From: Bradyrhizobium ontarionense
GTDB taxonomy: Bacteria; Pseudomonadota; Alphaproteobacteria; Rhizobiales; Xanthobacteraceae
DNA length: 64,000 bases
NCBI RefSeq assembly: GCF_021088345.1
Contig: NZ_CP088156.1
Location: forward strand, 1,736,001-1,800,000
Reading direction: 5' to 3'
Notes under the pieces: generated by a model
What the model was told of the DNA's origin: nothing
What the model saw: the letters and a program-made list of their open reading frames with translations, nothing else
The model's database searches: none
Program-made: the position numbers and the translations under genes
Shown here: positions 18,836 to 27,687 of the stretch, piece by piece
Numbering within the stretch: the stretch's first letter is position 1
Layout of the letters: every line of letters begins with the position of its first letter

Positions 18836-19837
18836 CTACCTCACTCTTTCAATCTCATTCCGCAGCGGCCAGGACGAGTTGCGGCGCCCTTGCAGGATGT
18901 GCTCGGCCTCGGTGACGATGCGCGCGACGATCTCGCCGGCCGGCGGGATATCATGGATCAGGCCGACCGCCTCTCCCGCGATCACCGCGGCGATGTCGAA
19001 ATTGCCGTCGGCTCTCGCCTTCATATAGTCGGCCGAGACGCTCTCGACCTGCTGCAGCAGGTCGACCTCGCGGCCGATCCAGCGCCGCGCGTGATCGTTG
19101 ATCAGGCAGCGCCCCGTAAACGGCGCCGGCCAGACATTGTTGCGCGACAGGTCGAAGATGATGCCGCGCACGGTCTCGCCGGATGTCGCGGCACGGATGC
19201 GCCGCTTGGCTTCCTCGGCGCCGTTCGCTTCCTCGCTGGCATAGAAGCGCGTGCCGAGCAGCACGCCATCAGCGCCCAGAGACAGCATCGCGGCAAGGCC
19301 GCGGCCGTCGGCGAGACCGCCGGCAGCAGCCACCGGCACGCGGCCTGCGGCGAGGTCGACGATCGCCGGCACGATGTCGAGCGTGGTGCGCGAAGCCCCA
19401 TGGCCGCCTGCCTCGGTTCCTTGCGCGATCAGGATGTCGGCACCGGCCGCGATCGCCTGCTCTGCCATCGCCTCGTCCTGCACCTGGCAGACCAACAGCG
19501 CACCGGCTTGCTCGATCGCAGCCGCAAAGCGCGCGGGATCACCGAACGACAGCATGACCGCCGCAGGCTTGGCAGCGAGCGCGATGTCGAGCAGATCCGG
19601 CTGCTTGGCCAGCGACCAGGTGATGAAGCCGATGCCGAACGGCACACGCAGGCCGTCGAGCTTTGCGGTCTCCTGTGCGAGCCACGTCCGGTTGCCGTAG
19701 CCGCCACCGAGAATGCCGAAACCACCGGCCTCGCTGACCGCACGCACCAGCCGCGCATCGGCAATCATATCCATCGGCGCCAGCAGGATCGGATGGCTGA
19801 TGCCGAGCTTGTCCGTCAGCGGCGTTGTCAGCGGCAT
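18836..19837 (-). CDS. nitronate monooxygenase family protein (2)
   Basis: A 333-residue paralogue of the downstream gene with the same FMN barrel: HPILLAPMDMIADARLVRAV, GGFGILGGGYG, ILIAQGTEAGGHGASR and AAGGLADGRGLAAMLSLGA with GVLLGTRF. First gene of a two-gene operon that is divergent from the LysR gene 19942-20832. A LysR-box-like repeat lies in the 104-bp gap, so the operon is probably controlled by that regulator, perhaps in response to a nitroalkane or nitronate. Substrate not determinable. Confidence 0.9.
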   Translation of the reverse strand: MPLTTPLTDKLGISHPILLAPMDMIADARLVRAVSEAGGFGILGGGYGNRTWLAQETAKLDGLRVPFGIGFITWSLAKQPDLLDIALAAKPAAVMLSFGDPARFAAAIEQAGALLVCQVQDEAMAEQAIAAGADILIAQGTEAGGHGASRTTLDIVPAIVDLAAGRVPVAAAGGLADGRGLAAMLSLGADGVLLGTRFYASEEANGAEEAKRRIRAATSGETVRGIIFDLSRNNVWPAPFTGRCLINDHARRWIGREVDLLQQVESVSADYMKARADGNFDIAAVIAGEAVGLIHDIPPAGEIVARIVTEAEHILQGRRNSSWPLRNEIERVR

Positions 19838-19885
19838 GAAGGTCTCCTCGCCTCTGGACGATGACCCTAGGCGGGACTAGCATTC

Positions 19886-19906
19886 TCTCAAAATGAATAC
19901 TTGAGA
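19886..19906. promoter_or_regulatory. candidate LysR-type operator
   Basis: Inverted repeat TCTCAA-N9-TTGAGA, 21 bp with T-N11-A character, centred between the divergent nitronate monooxygenase operon and lysR. Its start is 56 bp before the lysR ATG. This is the place and shape expected for a LysR autoregulatory site. Confidence 0.5.
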
Positions 19907-19941
19907 ACTCTGCCATCAGAGATTCAAAACGGAGATCAGCC

Positions 19942-20832
19942 ATGGAGCTGAGCGACCTCCAGACCTTCGCAGCCGTTGCACGCACCGGCGGCATCACGCG
20001 CGCTGCTGAAGCCCTCAACACGGTGCAGTCCAATGTGACCCAGCGGATCAAGGCGCTGGAGGCCGAGGTCGGCACCGCATTGTTCGAACGACACAGCCGG
20101 GGCATGACCCTGACCAACGCAGGATTGCGCCTCTTGCCTTACGCCGACCGAATGGCGGCGCTGTCGCGCGAAGCCCTGCTCGCGGCGCGCGATGACGGCG
20201 AGCCGAAGGGGCCGCTGATGATCGGCTCGATGGAGACGACCGCCGCGGTGCGCCTGCCGACGCGGCTCGCGGATTTCCACCGCCGCTTCCCGGCTGTCAC
20301 GCTGAGCCTGCGCACGGCGCCGACTGCCGACCTCGTGGCCGCCGTGCTCGACGGAACGCTCGACGGCGCCTTCGTAGCCGGCCCGATCGACCATCCCGAA
20401 CTCACGGGAGTCACCGCCTTCGAGGAGGAGCTGGTGCTGGTGACGGCCCGGCGCTTCGAAAGCCTGTCTGCTCTGCGTGCCGCCACGGCGGCCTCCGGGC
20501 CGACCGCGCTGGTGTTCAGGGCCGGCTGCACCTACCGGCAGCGGCTGGAACAGGTCTTCAACGATTTCGGCTGGCCCGCGGCAGCGCGCATCGAGCTTGG
20601 CACGCTCGACGGCATGATCGGCTGCGTCGCCGCCGGCATGGGCGTCGCATTGCTGCCGCGCGCCGTGGTGACGCGGAACGAGATGATCGGCAGCGTCGGC
20701 CTGCATACGCTCGACCCGTCCCATGCACGGGTCGAGACGCTCTTCATCCACCGCCGCGCCGCGCATCGCAGCAGCGCGCTCTCGGCCTTCATGGCGGGAC
20801 TTGCCGGCCGGGATCACGACATTGCGGCCTGA
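19942..20832 (+). CDS. LysR-family transcriptional regulator
   Basis: A 296-residue LTTR. The N-terminal winged helix (about 1-60) reads MELSDLQTFAAVARTGGITR, AAEALNTVQSNVTQRIKALE and LFERHSRGMTLTNAG. The periplasmic-binding-like effector domain begins at GPLMIGSMETTAAVRLP and has the TLDGAFVAGPID and GVALLPRAVV segments. It is divergent from the two nitronate monooxygenases, its probable targets. Effector unknown. Confidence 0.92.
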   Translation: MELSDLQTFAAVARTGGITRAAEALNTVQSNVTQRIKALEAEVGTALFERHSRGMTLTNAGLRLLPYADRMAALSREALLAARDDGEPKGPLMIGSMETTAAVRLPTRLADFHRRFPAVTLSLRTAPTADLVAAVLDGTLDGAFVAGPIDHPELTGVTAFEEELVLVTARRFESLSALRAATAASGPTALVFRAGCTYRQRLEQVFNDFGWPAAARIELGTLDGMIGCVAAGMGVALLPRAVVTRNEMIGSVGLHTLDPSHARVETLFIHRRAAHRSSALSAFMAGLAGRDHDIAA

Positions 20833-21064
20833 GCCGATTCACCCAAAGATTGTGCTTAAAATTGCCGGCGAACGGCACATTCCATCGCGAGAAATCGCGC
20901 TTTTGCGCAGTCAAACACGGCCATTTCGACCGATGCGACTTTCGGGCGCTGTGCAGCGCACGCATCAGAAAAGATCCTGTCCGGCAATACCGCACTACGT
21001 TAAGATGCGGCACTGATCAGCGCTGAACACAACAAACAAACGTCAACATGTCGGAGGAAATGCG

Positions 21065-22000
21065 ATGCGCAACGCGTTCGTGTTGTGCTGCTCGATTGCC
21101 ATGATGGGCGCGATCGGGACGGCGGATGCCCAGGACTGGACGAAATCGAAGTGGGGGCCGGCGGACGAAATCGGCGCCGCCAACTACATGACGCCGGACC
21201 TCGTGGTCAAAGCGGCCTCGCTGGTGAAGACTGGCAAGACCTACCCGCTCGGCATGATCGTCGACTCCAAGACGCCCGCCTATCCGCCGCGCAGCTTCAA
21301 GATCACGATCGTGCAGCCAGGCCAGGCCGGCATCCCCGGCCTCGGACCGAACAAGGCCACGTATAATGACGATATCGTCGACACTTGGGTCGGCGTCGGC
21401 ACCCAGATCGACGGCCTCGGCCATCTCGGCATCGAGCACGTCTACTACAACGGCAACAAGCTCGCCGATTTCGCCGACCCGACCGGCCTCAAGAAGCTCG
21501 GCATCGAGAAGGTGCCGCCTCTCGTCGCGCGCGGCGTACTGCTCGACATGGCCGCCTATTACAACACCGACGTGGTCAAGGAAGGCACCGCCTTCAACGT
21601 CAAGGAGATCGATGAGGCCGCCAAGAAGCAAGGGGTCGAGATCCGCCAGGGCGACATCGTCGTGTTCCATACCGGTTGGCTCGGCCTGGTCGGCAAGGAC
21701 GACAAGCGCTACAGCGCCGGCGAGCCCGGTCTCGGCGTCGAAGGCGCCAAATACCTGACGTCGAAGGGCGTCGTCGCAGTCGGCGCCGACAACTGGGCCG
21801 TCGAGGCGATCCCGTTCGAGTCGCCCAACCTGTTCGAGGTGCACCAGATCCTGCTCGCCATGAACGGGACCTATATCCTGGAGAACCTGGACACCGCGGC
21901 GCTCGCCGCCGACAAGGGCTACGAGTTCCTGTTCGTGCTGGGCCAGCCACGCTGGCGCGGCGGTGTCCAGGGGATGATCAATCCGATCGCGATCCGCTAG
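21065..22000 (+). CDS. secreted cyclase-family (PF04199-like) protein
   Basis: A 311-residue protein with a signal peptide (MRNAFVLCCSIAMMGAIGTA, cleavage near ADAQ), so likely periplasmic. The metal-binding region that in kynurenine formamidases reads HxGTHxDxPxH here reads VGVGTQIDGLGH, so the first His and the Thr-His are altered while Asp and the last His remain. GDIVVFHTGW and VGADNWAVEAIPF are further family landmarks. GGAGG lies 7 nt before the ATG. It stands 232 bp after lysR and may be an unrelated unit. Reaction unknown; probably hydrolysis or dehydration of a cyclic or amide substrate. Confidence 0.8.
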   Translation: MRNAFVLCCSIAMMGAIGTADAQDWTKSKWGPADEIGAANYMTPDLVVKAASLVKTGKTYPLGMIVDSKTPAYPPRSFKITIVQPGQAGIPGLGPNKATYNDDIVDTWVGVGTQIDGLGHLGIEHVYYNGNKLADFADPTGLKKLGIEKVPPLVARGVLLDMAAYYNTDVVKEGTAFNVKEIDEAAKKQGVEIRQGDIVVFHTGWLGLVGKDDKRYSAGEPGLGVEGAKYLTSKGVVAVGADNWAVEAIPFESPNLFEVHQILLAMNGTYILENLDTAALAADKGYEFLFVLGQPRWRGGVQGMINPIAIR

Positions 22001-22045
22001 CTTTCAACTTTGCCTTGCGGGCATGGCGTGCCGCGCCGTGCCCGC

Positions 22046-23623
22046 TCAGCTCTCCACGGCGAACTCCTGCGCGATTCCGATCGCTGCGAGAAACGACGGA
22101 TCATGGCTGACGACGAGCAGCGCGCCGTCGAAGTCGCGCAGCGCCTGCTCCAGCATCTCGATTGCAAAGATGTCGAGATGATTGGTCGGCTCGTCCAGCA
22201 ACAACAGCCACGGCGGCTGCTCGCCACCGAAGGTGCAGGCCAGGCCGGCGCGCAGCTGCTCGCCACCGGACAGCGTCTCCACTGTCTGCTCGGCATCGCG
22301 ATTGCGGAACGCGAAGCGCGCGCAGGCGGCATGCGTCGCCTCGAGGCTGAGCGCCGGATGGAGGCGGCGGAAATTGCCAATGATGCTGTCGCTGGGATCG
22401 AGCAACGCGACGTGCTGATCCAGCATCGCAATCCGCCCTTCGGCGCGCCGGATCGTCCCGCCCGTCAGCGGAAGCGCGCCGATCGCAGCCCTGAGCAGCG
22501 TCGTCTTGCCGGCGCCATTGCGCCCGGCGACCGCGATCCGCTGACCGCCCCGGACATGAAGCGTCCAGGGGCCGAGTGTCCTGTCGCCGGCAGCCACGAT
22601 CGCATCCTCCATGACCAGCAGGTCAGTGCCGGCACCGAGCTTCGTCGGCGGCAAGACCATCGACAGAGGTGTCAACACCTCCACGTTCCGCCGCGCCTCT
22701 TCGGCCTGCTTGCTGGCCTCGGTCATCATCCGCTCGGCGAGCCGTTGCGAGCGTTCCCCGGTATTTTCGGCCCGCTCGGCGCGCGCACCAAGTAGGATCT
22801 TTGGCGCCGAGCCACGCGCCGCAAAGGCGCGCCCGGCCTTGTCCTTGCGCGCCTTGGCTTCGCGCTGGCGCTGCGCGGCGCGGCCGACGTCCCGCAAGTG
22901 GGCATCAGCGCGTTCCAGCGCAGCGGCCGCCCGCGCCCGCGCTTCATCCCGCGCCTGCGCGAACATCGACCAGCCGCCACCAACGATGTGGACTCCGACC
23001 GGAGTCAGCTCGACGATCCGGTCCATCGTCTCCAGCAGCGCGCGATCGTGACTGGCGACCAGCACCCCGCCGCGCCAGCTTTGCATCAGCCGGCCGATCG
23101 CGGCGCGGCCCTCGGCATCGAGATTGTTGGTGGGCTCGTCGAGCAGCAGCAGATCCGGTGCCTCGATCAGCAGCCGGGCGATGCCGATCCGCGTCCGCTC
23201 GCCGCCGCTAAGGGAGTGCATGGAGCGATCGAGCCCAATTCCGGCCAGCCCCGCCGCGATCAGCGCGTCGTCGACCCGAGCCGGCAGGGTCCAATCCGCG
23301 CAAGCGAGATCGTCGTCGTGACCGTCCCCGGCAACGATCCGGTTGATGATTGCGAGATCGTTCGCGACGCCGAGCGCCTCGTCGACGCGCAGCACGGGAT
23401 CCCATTGCTGCGCCAGCAGACCAAGCGTCCCGCTTCGCGTCACCGTTCCCGCGGCCAGCTCCGATGTGCCGGCCACGATCCGCAGCAAGGTCGACTTTCC
23501 GCAGCCGTTGCGGCCGACCAGACCGACGCGTTCGGCGCCGATGGACAGCGTGAGATTGTCGAACAGACGATGGTGATCAGGCGTCGCGGCGGCGACCGCG
23601 TCGAGCCTCAGAAAGGAGGGCAT
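22046..23623 (-). CDS. ABC-F family ATPase (duplicated ATP-binding cassettes)
   Basis: About 525 residues with two ABC domains and no membrane helices, the ABC-F arrangement of ribosome-associated ATPases. Cassette 1 has GRNGCGKST, LSGGERTRIGIARLL and LLLLDEPTNNLD. Cassette 2 has GRNGAGKTT, LSGGEQLRAGLACTF and LLLLDEPTNHLD. Between them is a charged, Arg/Ala-rich linker (ARDEARARAAAALERADAHL...). The start MPSFLRLDAV at 23623 is preferred over an upstream ATG at 23650. Likely a translation factor or antibiotic-protection protein; the subclass cannot be fixed. Convergent with the cyclase gene. Confidence 0.9.
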   Translation of the reverse strand: MPSFLRLDAVAAATPDHHRLFDNLTLSIGAERVGLVGRNGCGKSTLLRIVAGTSELAAGTVTRSGTLGLLAQQWDPVLRVDEALGVANDLAIINRIVAGDGHDDDLACADWTLPARVDDALIAAGLAGIGLDRSMHSLSGGERTRIGIARLLIEAPDLLLLDEPTNNLDAEGRAAIGRLMQSWRGGVLVASHDRALLETMDRIVELTPVGVHIVGGGWSMFAQARDEARARAAAALERADAHLRDVGRAAQRQREAKARKDKAGRAFAARGSAPKILLGARAERAENTGERSQRLAERMMTEASKQAEEARRNVEVLTPLSMVLPPTKLGAGTDLLVMEDAIVAAGDRTLGPWTLHVRGGQRIAVAGRNGAGKTTLLRAAIGALPLTGGTIRRAEGRIAMLDQHVALLDPSDSIIGNFRRLHPALSLEATHAACARFAFRNRDAEQTVETLSGGEQLRAGLACTFGGEQPPWLLLLDEPTNHLDIFAIEMLEQALRDFDGALLVVSHDPSFLAAIGIAQEFAVES

Positions 23624-23797
23624 GGGCAACCGTGATGGCAGGGGACACAAAGCGGCGGGCTATGTCGGTCCTGCGATCCACGGCACCACTCCTCTTCACG
23701 GTTGGTGGAGCATATAGAATGATTGCAGCGCAGCGACAACCCATGCGCCGGTCACACCTGCTGGCCCAGCGGAGGTGCTCGTGCTAAGCGGCGCGCC

Positions 23798-24283
23798 ATG
23801 CCCGCTCCCATTCTGCCCCTCATCGATGCCGCGACGCACTGGCCCGAGCGCGGCGCGCTCGTGGGCCTTGATCTCGGCACCAAGACCATCGGCGTCGCCG
23901 TGTCCGATCCCGACCGGCGGCTCGCCACCGGCGTTGAGACCATCCAGCGCAAGGCCTTCAAGGCCGATGCTGTCAGGCTGCTCGCCATTTGCGCTGAGCG
24001 CAACGTGGTGGGCCTGGTGCTCGGCCTGCCGATCAACATGGACGGCAGCGAGGGACCACGGGCGCAGTCGACGCGCGCTTTCGCGCGCAATCTCGCGAAC
24101 CTGACGACGCTGCCGATCGGACTGTGGGACGAGCGGCTGTCGACGGCGGCGGTCGAGCGCGAGCTGATCGGCCTGGATGTCAGCCGCGCCCGGCGCGCCG
24201 AGGTGATCGACACCCATGCGGCGATCTTCATCCTGCAGGGCGCGCTCGACCGGCTGACGACGCTGCGCCGCTCGGGCCAATAG
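23798..24283 (+). CDS. ruvX: putative pre-16S rRNA nuclease / Holliday junction resolvase homologue
   Basis: A 161-residue YqgF/RuvX with the RNase-H-like fold. GLDLGTKTIGVAVSDPD holds the first catalytic Asp. LVLGLPINMDGSEG and LWDERLSTAAVERELI hold the DER(L/F)(S/T) motif, and the end has VIDTHAAIFILQGALD. The start at ATG 23798 fits the family; a longer frame is unlikely. In E. coli YqgF acts in 16S rRNA 5'-end maturation. The AEC transporter starts 1 bp after its stop. Confidence 0.93.
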   Translation: MPAPILPLIDAATHWPERGALVGLDLGTKTIGVAVSDPDRRLATGVETIQRKAFKADAVRLLAICAERNVVGLVLGLPINMDGSEGPRAQSTRAFARNLANLTTLPIGLWDERLSTAAVERELIGLDVSRARRAEVIDTHAAIFILQGALDRLTTLRRSGQ

Positions 24284-24284
24284 C

Positions 24285-25208
24285 ATGGGCGCCGTCCTCG
24301 CAGCGCTGGCGCCGGTGTTCCTGCTGATCGTGATCGGCTTCGGCCTGCGGCGAAGTCTGATGCGGCTCGATACGCAATGGCACGGGCTGGAGCGTCTGAC
24401 CTATTACGTGCTGTTCCCTGCTCTCCTGGTGCAGAGCCTGGTCAAGGCGGACCTCAGCAAGGTGCCGGTGGCCGGCGTCGGCGGCGCGCTGTTCCTCGCT
24501 GCGCTCGTGATGTCCCTGCTCTGCCTCGCCTTGCGGCCGCTGCTCGTGCGCTCCGGCGTCGATGGCCCCGCCTTCACGTCGATCTTCCAGGGTGCGACGC
24601 GCTGGCAGACCTATGTCGCGCTCAGCGTCGCGGGCAGCCTGTTCGGCCCGAGCGGCCTCGCGGCGGCCTCGGTCGGAATGATCGCGATCATCCCGATGGT
24701 CAACGTCTTCAGCGTGGCCGTGCTGGCCCATTATGCCTCGCCCACGCGGCGCTCGACCGGCGAGATCATCGCCACGATCGTCCGCAATCCCCTGATCTGG
24801 GCTTGCGTCGTCGGGCTCGCCCTCAACCTTGCGCATGTGCAGCCGCCAAAGCTCTGGCACGACGCCGCGGATGCGCTCGGGCAGGCGTCGCTGCCGATCG
24901 GGCTGCTGGTGACCGGCGCAGGTCTCCACTTCGAAGGCCTGCGGCGCGCGGGACCGGCGGCCGCACTCGGCGTCGTGCTCAAGCTGGTGCTGATGCCGCT
25001 GCTCGCGATCGGGCTCGCGGGTTGGTTCGGCGTCACCGGCCCGAGCCTCGTGGTGGTGGCCATCTGCGCCGCCGTGCCGACCTCGCCGAGCGCCTATGTC
25101 CTGGCCAAGCAGATGGGCGGCGACGCGCCGCTGCTGGCGCAGATCATCTCGCTGCAGACCGTGCTGGCGGCGCTGACCATGCCGCTCGCGATTGCCTGGG
25201 TGAGCTGA
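24285..25208 (+). CDS. AEC-family transporter (auxin efflux carrier type)
   Basis: A 307-residue inner-membrane protein with about ten helices in two halves, from VLAALAPVFLLIVIGFGL to VLAALTMPLAIAWVS. Family landmarks are LTYYVLFPALLVQSLVKAD and LPIGLLVTGAGL. Members export or import organic anions such as malate or malonate; the substrate here is unknown. It starts 1 bp after ruvX, so it is cotranscribed, and it is convergent with the CPBP protease gene. Confidence 0.88.
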   Translation: MGAVLAALAPVFLLIVIGFGLRRSLMRLDTQWHGLERLTYYVLFPALLVQSLVKADLSKVPVAGVGGALFLAALVMSLLCLALRPLLVRSGVDGPAFTSIFQGATRWQTYVALSVAGSLFGPSGLAAASVGMIAIIPMVNVFSVAVLAHYASPTRRSTGEIIATIVRNPLIWACVVGLALNLAHVQPPKLWHDAADALGQASLPIGLLVTGAGLHFEGLRRAGPAAALGVVLKLVLMPLLAIGLAGWFGVTGPSLVVVAICAAVPTSPSAYVLAKQMGGDAPLLAQIISLQTVLAALTMPLAIAWVS

Positions 25209-25218
25209 AGACCTCGGC

Positions 25219-26025
25219 TCAGGAGTGACCGCTCGCGAGCCACATCGTCTGCACCGTGGCCGCGAGGTTGTTCAGGCCGTGCAGCACGATGGTCAGCAAG
25301 GTCGAATGGCTGACCGAGCGCAGATAGCCGAACCACAGGCCGAGCGCGAACACCTCGAGGAAGAAGTACCAGTCGTATTGGAGATGCATCGCGGTCCAGA
25401 CCAGCGAGGACAGGACGATCGCGCCAGGCACCCGCAAAAACGAATCCGACCAGCCGCGATAGAGAAAGCCGCGGGCGAACAGTTCCTCCGACAGCGGAGC
25501 TGCGACGGCGAAGGCGATCACCATCAGCCAGACCGTGCCGTCGTCCTTGGCCGTCTTCAAGACATCCAACATGAAGCCCGGCGAGATCTCGCGTCCCGTG
25601 GCGCGCGACATCAGATCCCACGCAACGACGATCACGATCATGCCGACGATGCCGATGCCGACATACTTCCACGACGTCCAGCGCAGGCCGAGATACTCGG
25701 CGAACGGCGTGCGGGTGTGGCGAACGGCGAAGTAGACCGCGAGCAGTACGGCCGGCAGCCCCATAATCACCGACATCGACAAGGTCAGCCCGCGCGCCGA
25801 AATCTTGGCAAGCTCAGCGAGGTCGAAGGGATGGTCCAGCCCGGCTGCGAGAAACACGATGACGGCGGCCTGCCCCGCGAGCATCGCGATGAAGATGACG
25901 ACACCCCATAGAAAGGTTCGCCAGAACCCGAGCGTGCGCGGCTCACGCTGCACCGGCGCGACCTGCTGCGGCGGATTGGCAGGATCGAGGGAATCGACGA
26001 GGGCGGTTTCGGGAGACTCGGTCAA
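25219..26025 (-). CDS. CPBP-family intramembrane glutamic endopeptidase
   Basis: A 268-residue multi-helix membrane protein of the Abi/CPBP (CAAX protease and bacteriocin-processing) family. The catalytic motif APLSEELFARGFLYRG holds the EExxxR glutamates, followed by WTAMHLQYDW and LTIVLHGLNN, which supply the conserved histidines. A proline-rich cytoplasmic N-terminus precedes the first helix. Its start overlaps the aidB-type stop by 4 bp (ATGA), so the two form an operon. Substrate unknown. Confidence 0.88.
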   Translation of the reverse strand: MTESPETALVDSLDPANPPQQVAPVQREPRTLGFWRTFLWGVVIFIAMLAGQAAVIVFLAAGLDHPFDLAELAKISARGLTLSMSVIMGLPAVLLAVYFAVRHTRTPFAEYLGLRWTSWKYVGIGIVGMIVIVVAWDLMSRATGREISPGFMLDVLKTAKDDGTVWLMVIAFAVAAPLSEELFARGFLYRGWSDSFLRVPGAIVLSSLVWTAMHLQYDWYFFLEVFALGLWFGYLRSVSHSTLLTIVLHGLNNLAATVQTMWLASGHS

Positions 26026-27665
26026 GGTAGGGCGCGCTCCAGCAAGGCACGAATATCGGCGGGTTCGAGATCGACTGCGCCATACATGCTCGGATGGGTC
26101 GAGGCGAGCCGCGTCGCGGCAAACAGCTCGGCATGGTCAGACGTGACTGAGTTGAGCGCGGCGCAGGCTGCGAGCAGCGCCAGCTTCTCGACGGCGAGCC
26201 TGGCGACGCGCTCGGAATCCGGCCGGCGGAAGGTCTTCTCGAGGAAAGCGAGCGCCTCCGTCGCACCGGGCAACCCGCTCGTCTCGGCGCGCAGATGCAT
26301 TAGAACGTGAGTGGCCGCCTCGGCCTCCCGCGCGAGCGCGCGCAGCACGTCCAGGCACATCACATTGCCGGAGCCTTCCCAGATCGCGTTGACCGGCGAC
26401 TCCCGGAAGTGGCGGGCGAGAATGCCGTCCTCGACATAGCCGTTGCCGCCGAGGCACTCCATCGCCTCGTACAGGAACGGTGGCGCGCTCTTGCAGACCC
26501 AGTATTTGATCGCGGGCGTCAGCAGCCGCATGTAGGCGGCTTCCGTCGCATCCGCCGGCATGCAGTCGAACGCTCGGCAGAGCCGCATCACCAGCGCCAC
26601 CGTGGCCTCGACATGCAGCGCCATGTCGGCGAGCACCGCCTGCATCAGCGGCTGGTCGGCAAGATGCTTCTGGAACACGCTGCGATGCCGGGCGTGATGG
26701 AGCGCATGCGCCAGGCCCGAGCGCATCAGGCCGGCCGAGGAGATCGCGCAATCCTGCCGTGTCAGCTGCACCATCTGGATGATGGTGCTGACGCCCCTGC
26801 CCTCATCGCCGATCCGCTCGGCATAGCTGCCTGCGAACTCCACCTCCGAGGACGCATTGGAGCGGTTGCCGAGCTTGTCCTTCAAGCGTTGAAACTGGAT
26901 CGCGTTGACGGAGCCATCAGGCGCAAAGCGCGGCATGAAGAAGCAGGTCAGGCCCTGATCGGCCTGCGCCAGCACCAGGAAGGCGTCGCACATCGGCGCC
27001 GACATGAACCATTTGTGGCCGGTGATGCGATAGCCGTCACTGGTTCGCTCCGCGCGCGTTATGTTGGCACGCACGTCGGTGCCGCCCTGCTTTTCGGTCA
27101 TGCCCATGCCGAGCGTCATGCCGCGCTTGCCCCACCACGGCGCAAAGGCCGGATCGTAGTCACGCGTCGCGATCACCGGCATCGTCCTCGCGAGCAGATC
27201 CGGCTGCGCGGCGAGCGCCGCCACCGAGGCCCGCGTCATCGTGATCGGACAGAGGTGGCCGCCCTCGACCTGGGAAGCGATATAGAACTTTGCCGCGCGC
27301 ACCACCTCCGAACAGCCACCGACGGGCGCCCCGTCGGCGGTCCAGGTCGAATTGTGCAGGCCGGCCTCGACGGAGCGCGTCATCATCCGATGATAGGCCG
27401 GATGAAACTCGACGACATCGCGGCGAAAGCCCTTTGAATCGTAGCTGCGCAGCTTCGGCGTGTTCTCGTTGGCAAGCCGGCCCTGCTCCGCCATGGCAGC
27501 CGAGCCCCACAGCGCGCCGAACTCCGACAGCGCCTGCTCGGCGCCAGCACCGCCATTGGCCTTCACCGCGTCAATCAGCGGCCGATCGGCCGTGAACAGG
27601 TTGACGTCCTCGAATGGCGGCGACTGGTTGAAGACCTCGTGGGTCTCGAACGATGGCTGGGTCAT
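26022..27665 (-). CDS. aidB: AidB-like acyl-CoA dehydrogenase family flavoprotein
   Basis: About 547 residues from ATG 27665 (MTQPSFETHEVFNQ); a longer frame adds 34 atypical residues. It follows E. coli AidB closely by eye: THEVFNQSPPFEDVNLF, HLCPITMTRASVAAL, GMGMTEKQGGTDVRAN, ITGHKWFMSAPMCDAFLVLA, LKDKLGNRSNASSEVEF, AMECLGGNGYVEDG and PVNAIWEGSGNVMCLDVLR. AidB is an FAD protein of the adaptive response to alkylation that binds DNA. The E. coli homologue has a DNA-binding C-terminus; here the end is shorter in basic residues, so the DNA role is not certain. Operon with the CPBP gene. Confidence 0.87.
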   Translation of the reverse strand: MTQPSFETHEVFNQSPPFEDVNLFTADRPLIDAVKANGGAGAEQALSEFGALWGSAAMAEQGRLANENTPKLRSYDSKGFRRDVVEFHPAYHRMMTRSVEAGLHNSTWTADGAPVGGCSEVVRAAKFYIASQVEGGHLCPITMTRASVAALAAQPDLLARTMPVIATRDYDPAFAPWWGKRGMTLGMGMTEKQGGTDVRANITRAERTSDGYRITGHKWFMSAPMCDAFLVLAQADQGLTCFFMPRFAPDGSVNAIQFQRLKDKLGNRSNASSEVEFAGSYAERIGDEGRGVSTIIQMVQLTRQDCAISSAGLMRSGLAHALHHARHRSVFQKHLADQPLMQAVLADMALHVEATVALVMRLCRAFDCMPADATEAAYMRLLTPAIKYWVCKSAPPFLYEAMECLGGNGYVEDGILARHFRESPVNAIWEGSGNVMCLDVLRALAREAEAATHVLMHLRAETSGLPGATEALAFLEKTFRRPDSERVARLAVEKLALLAACAALNSVTSDHAELFAATRLASTHPSMYGAVDLEPADIRALLERALP

Positions 27666-27687
27666 GGCCGTGCCCTGTGCTGAACGA

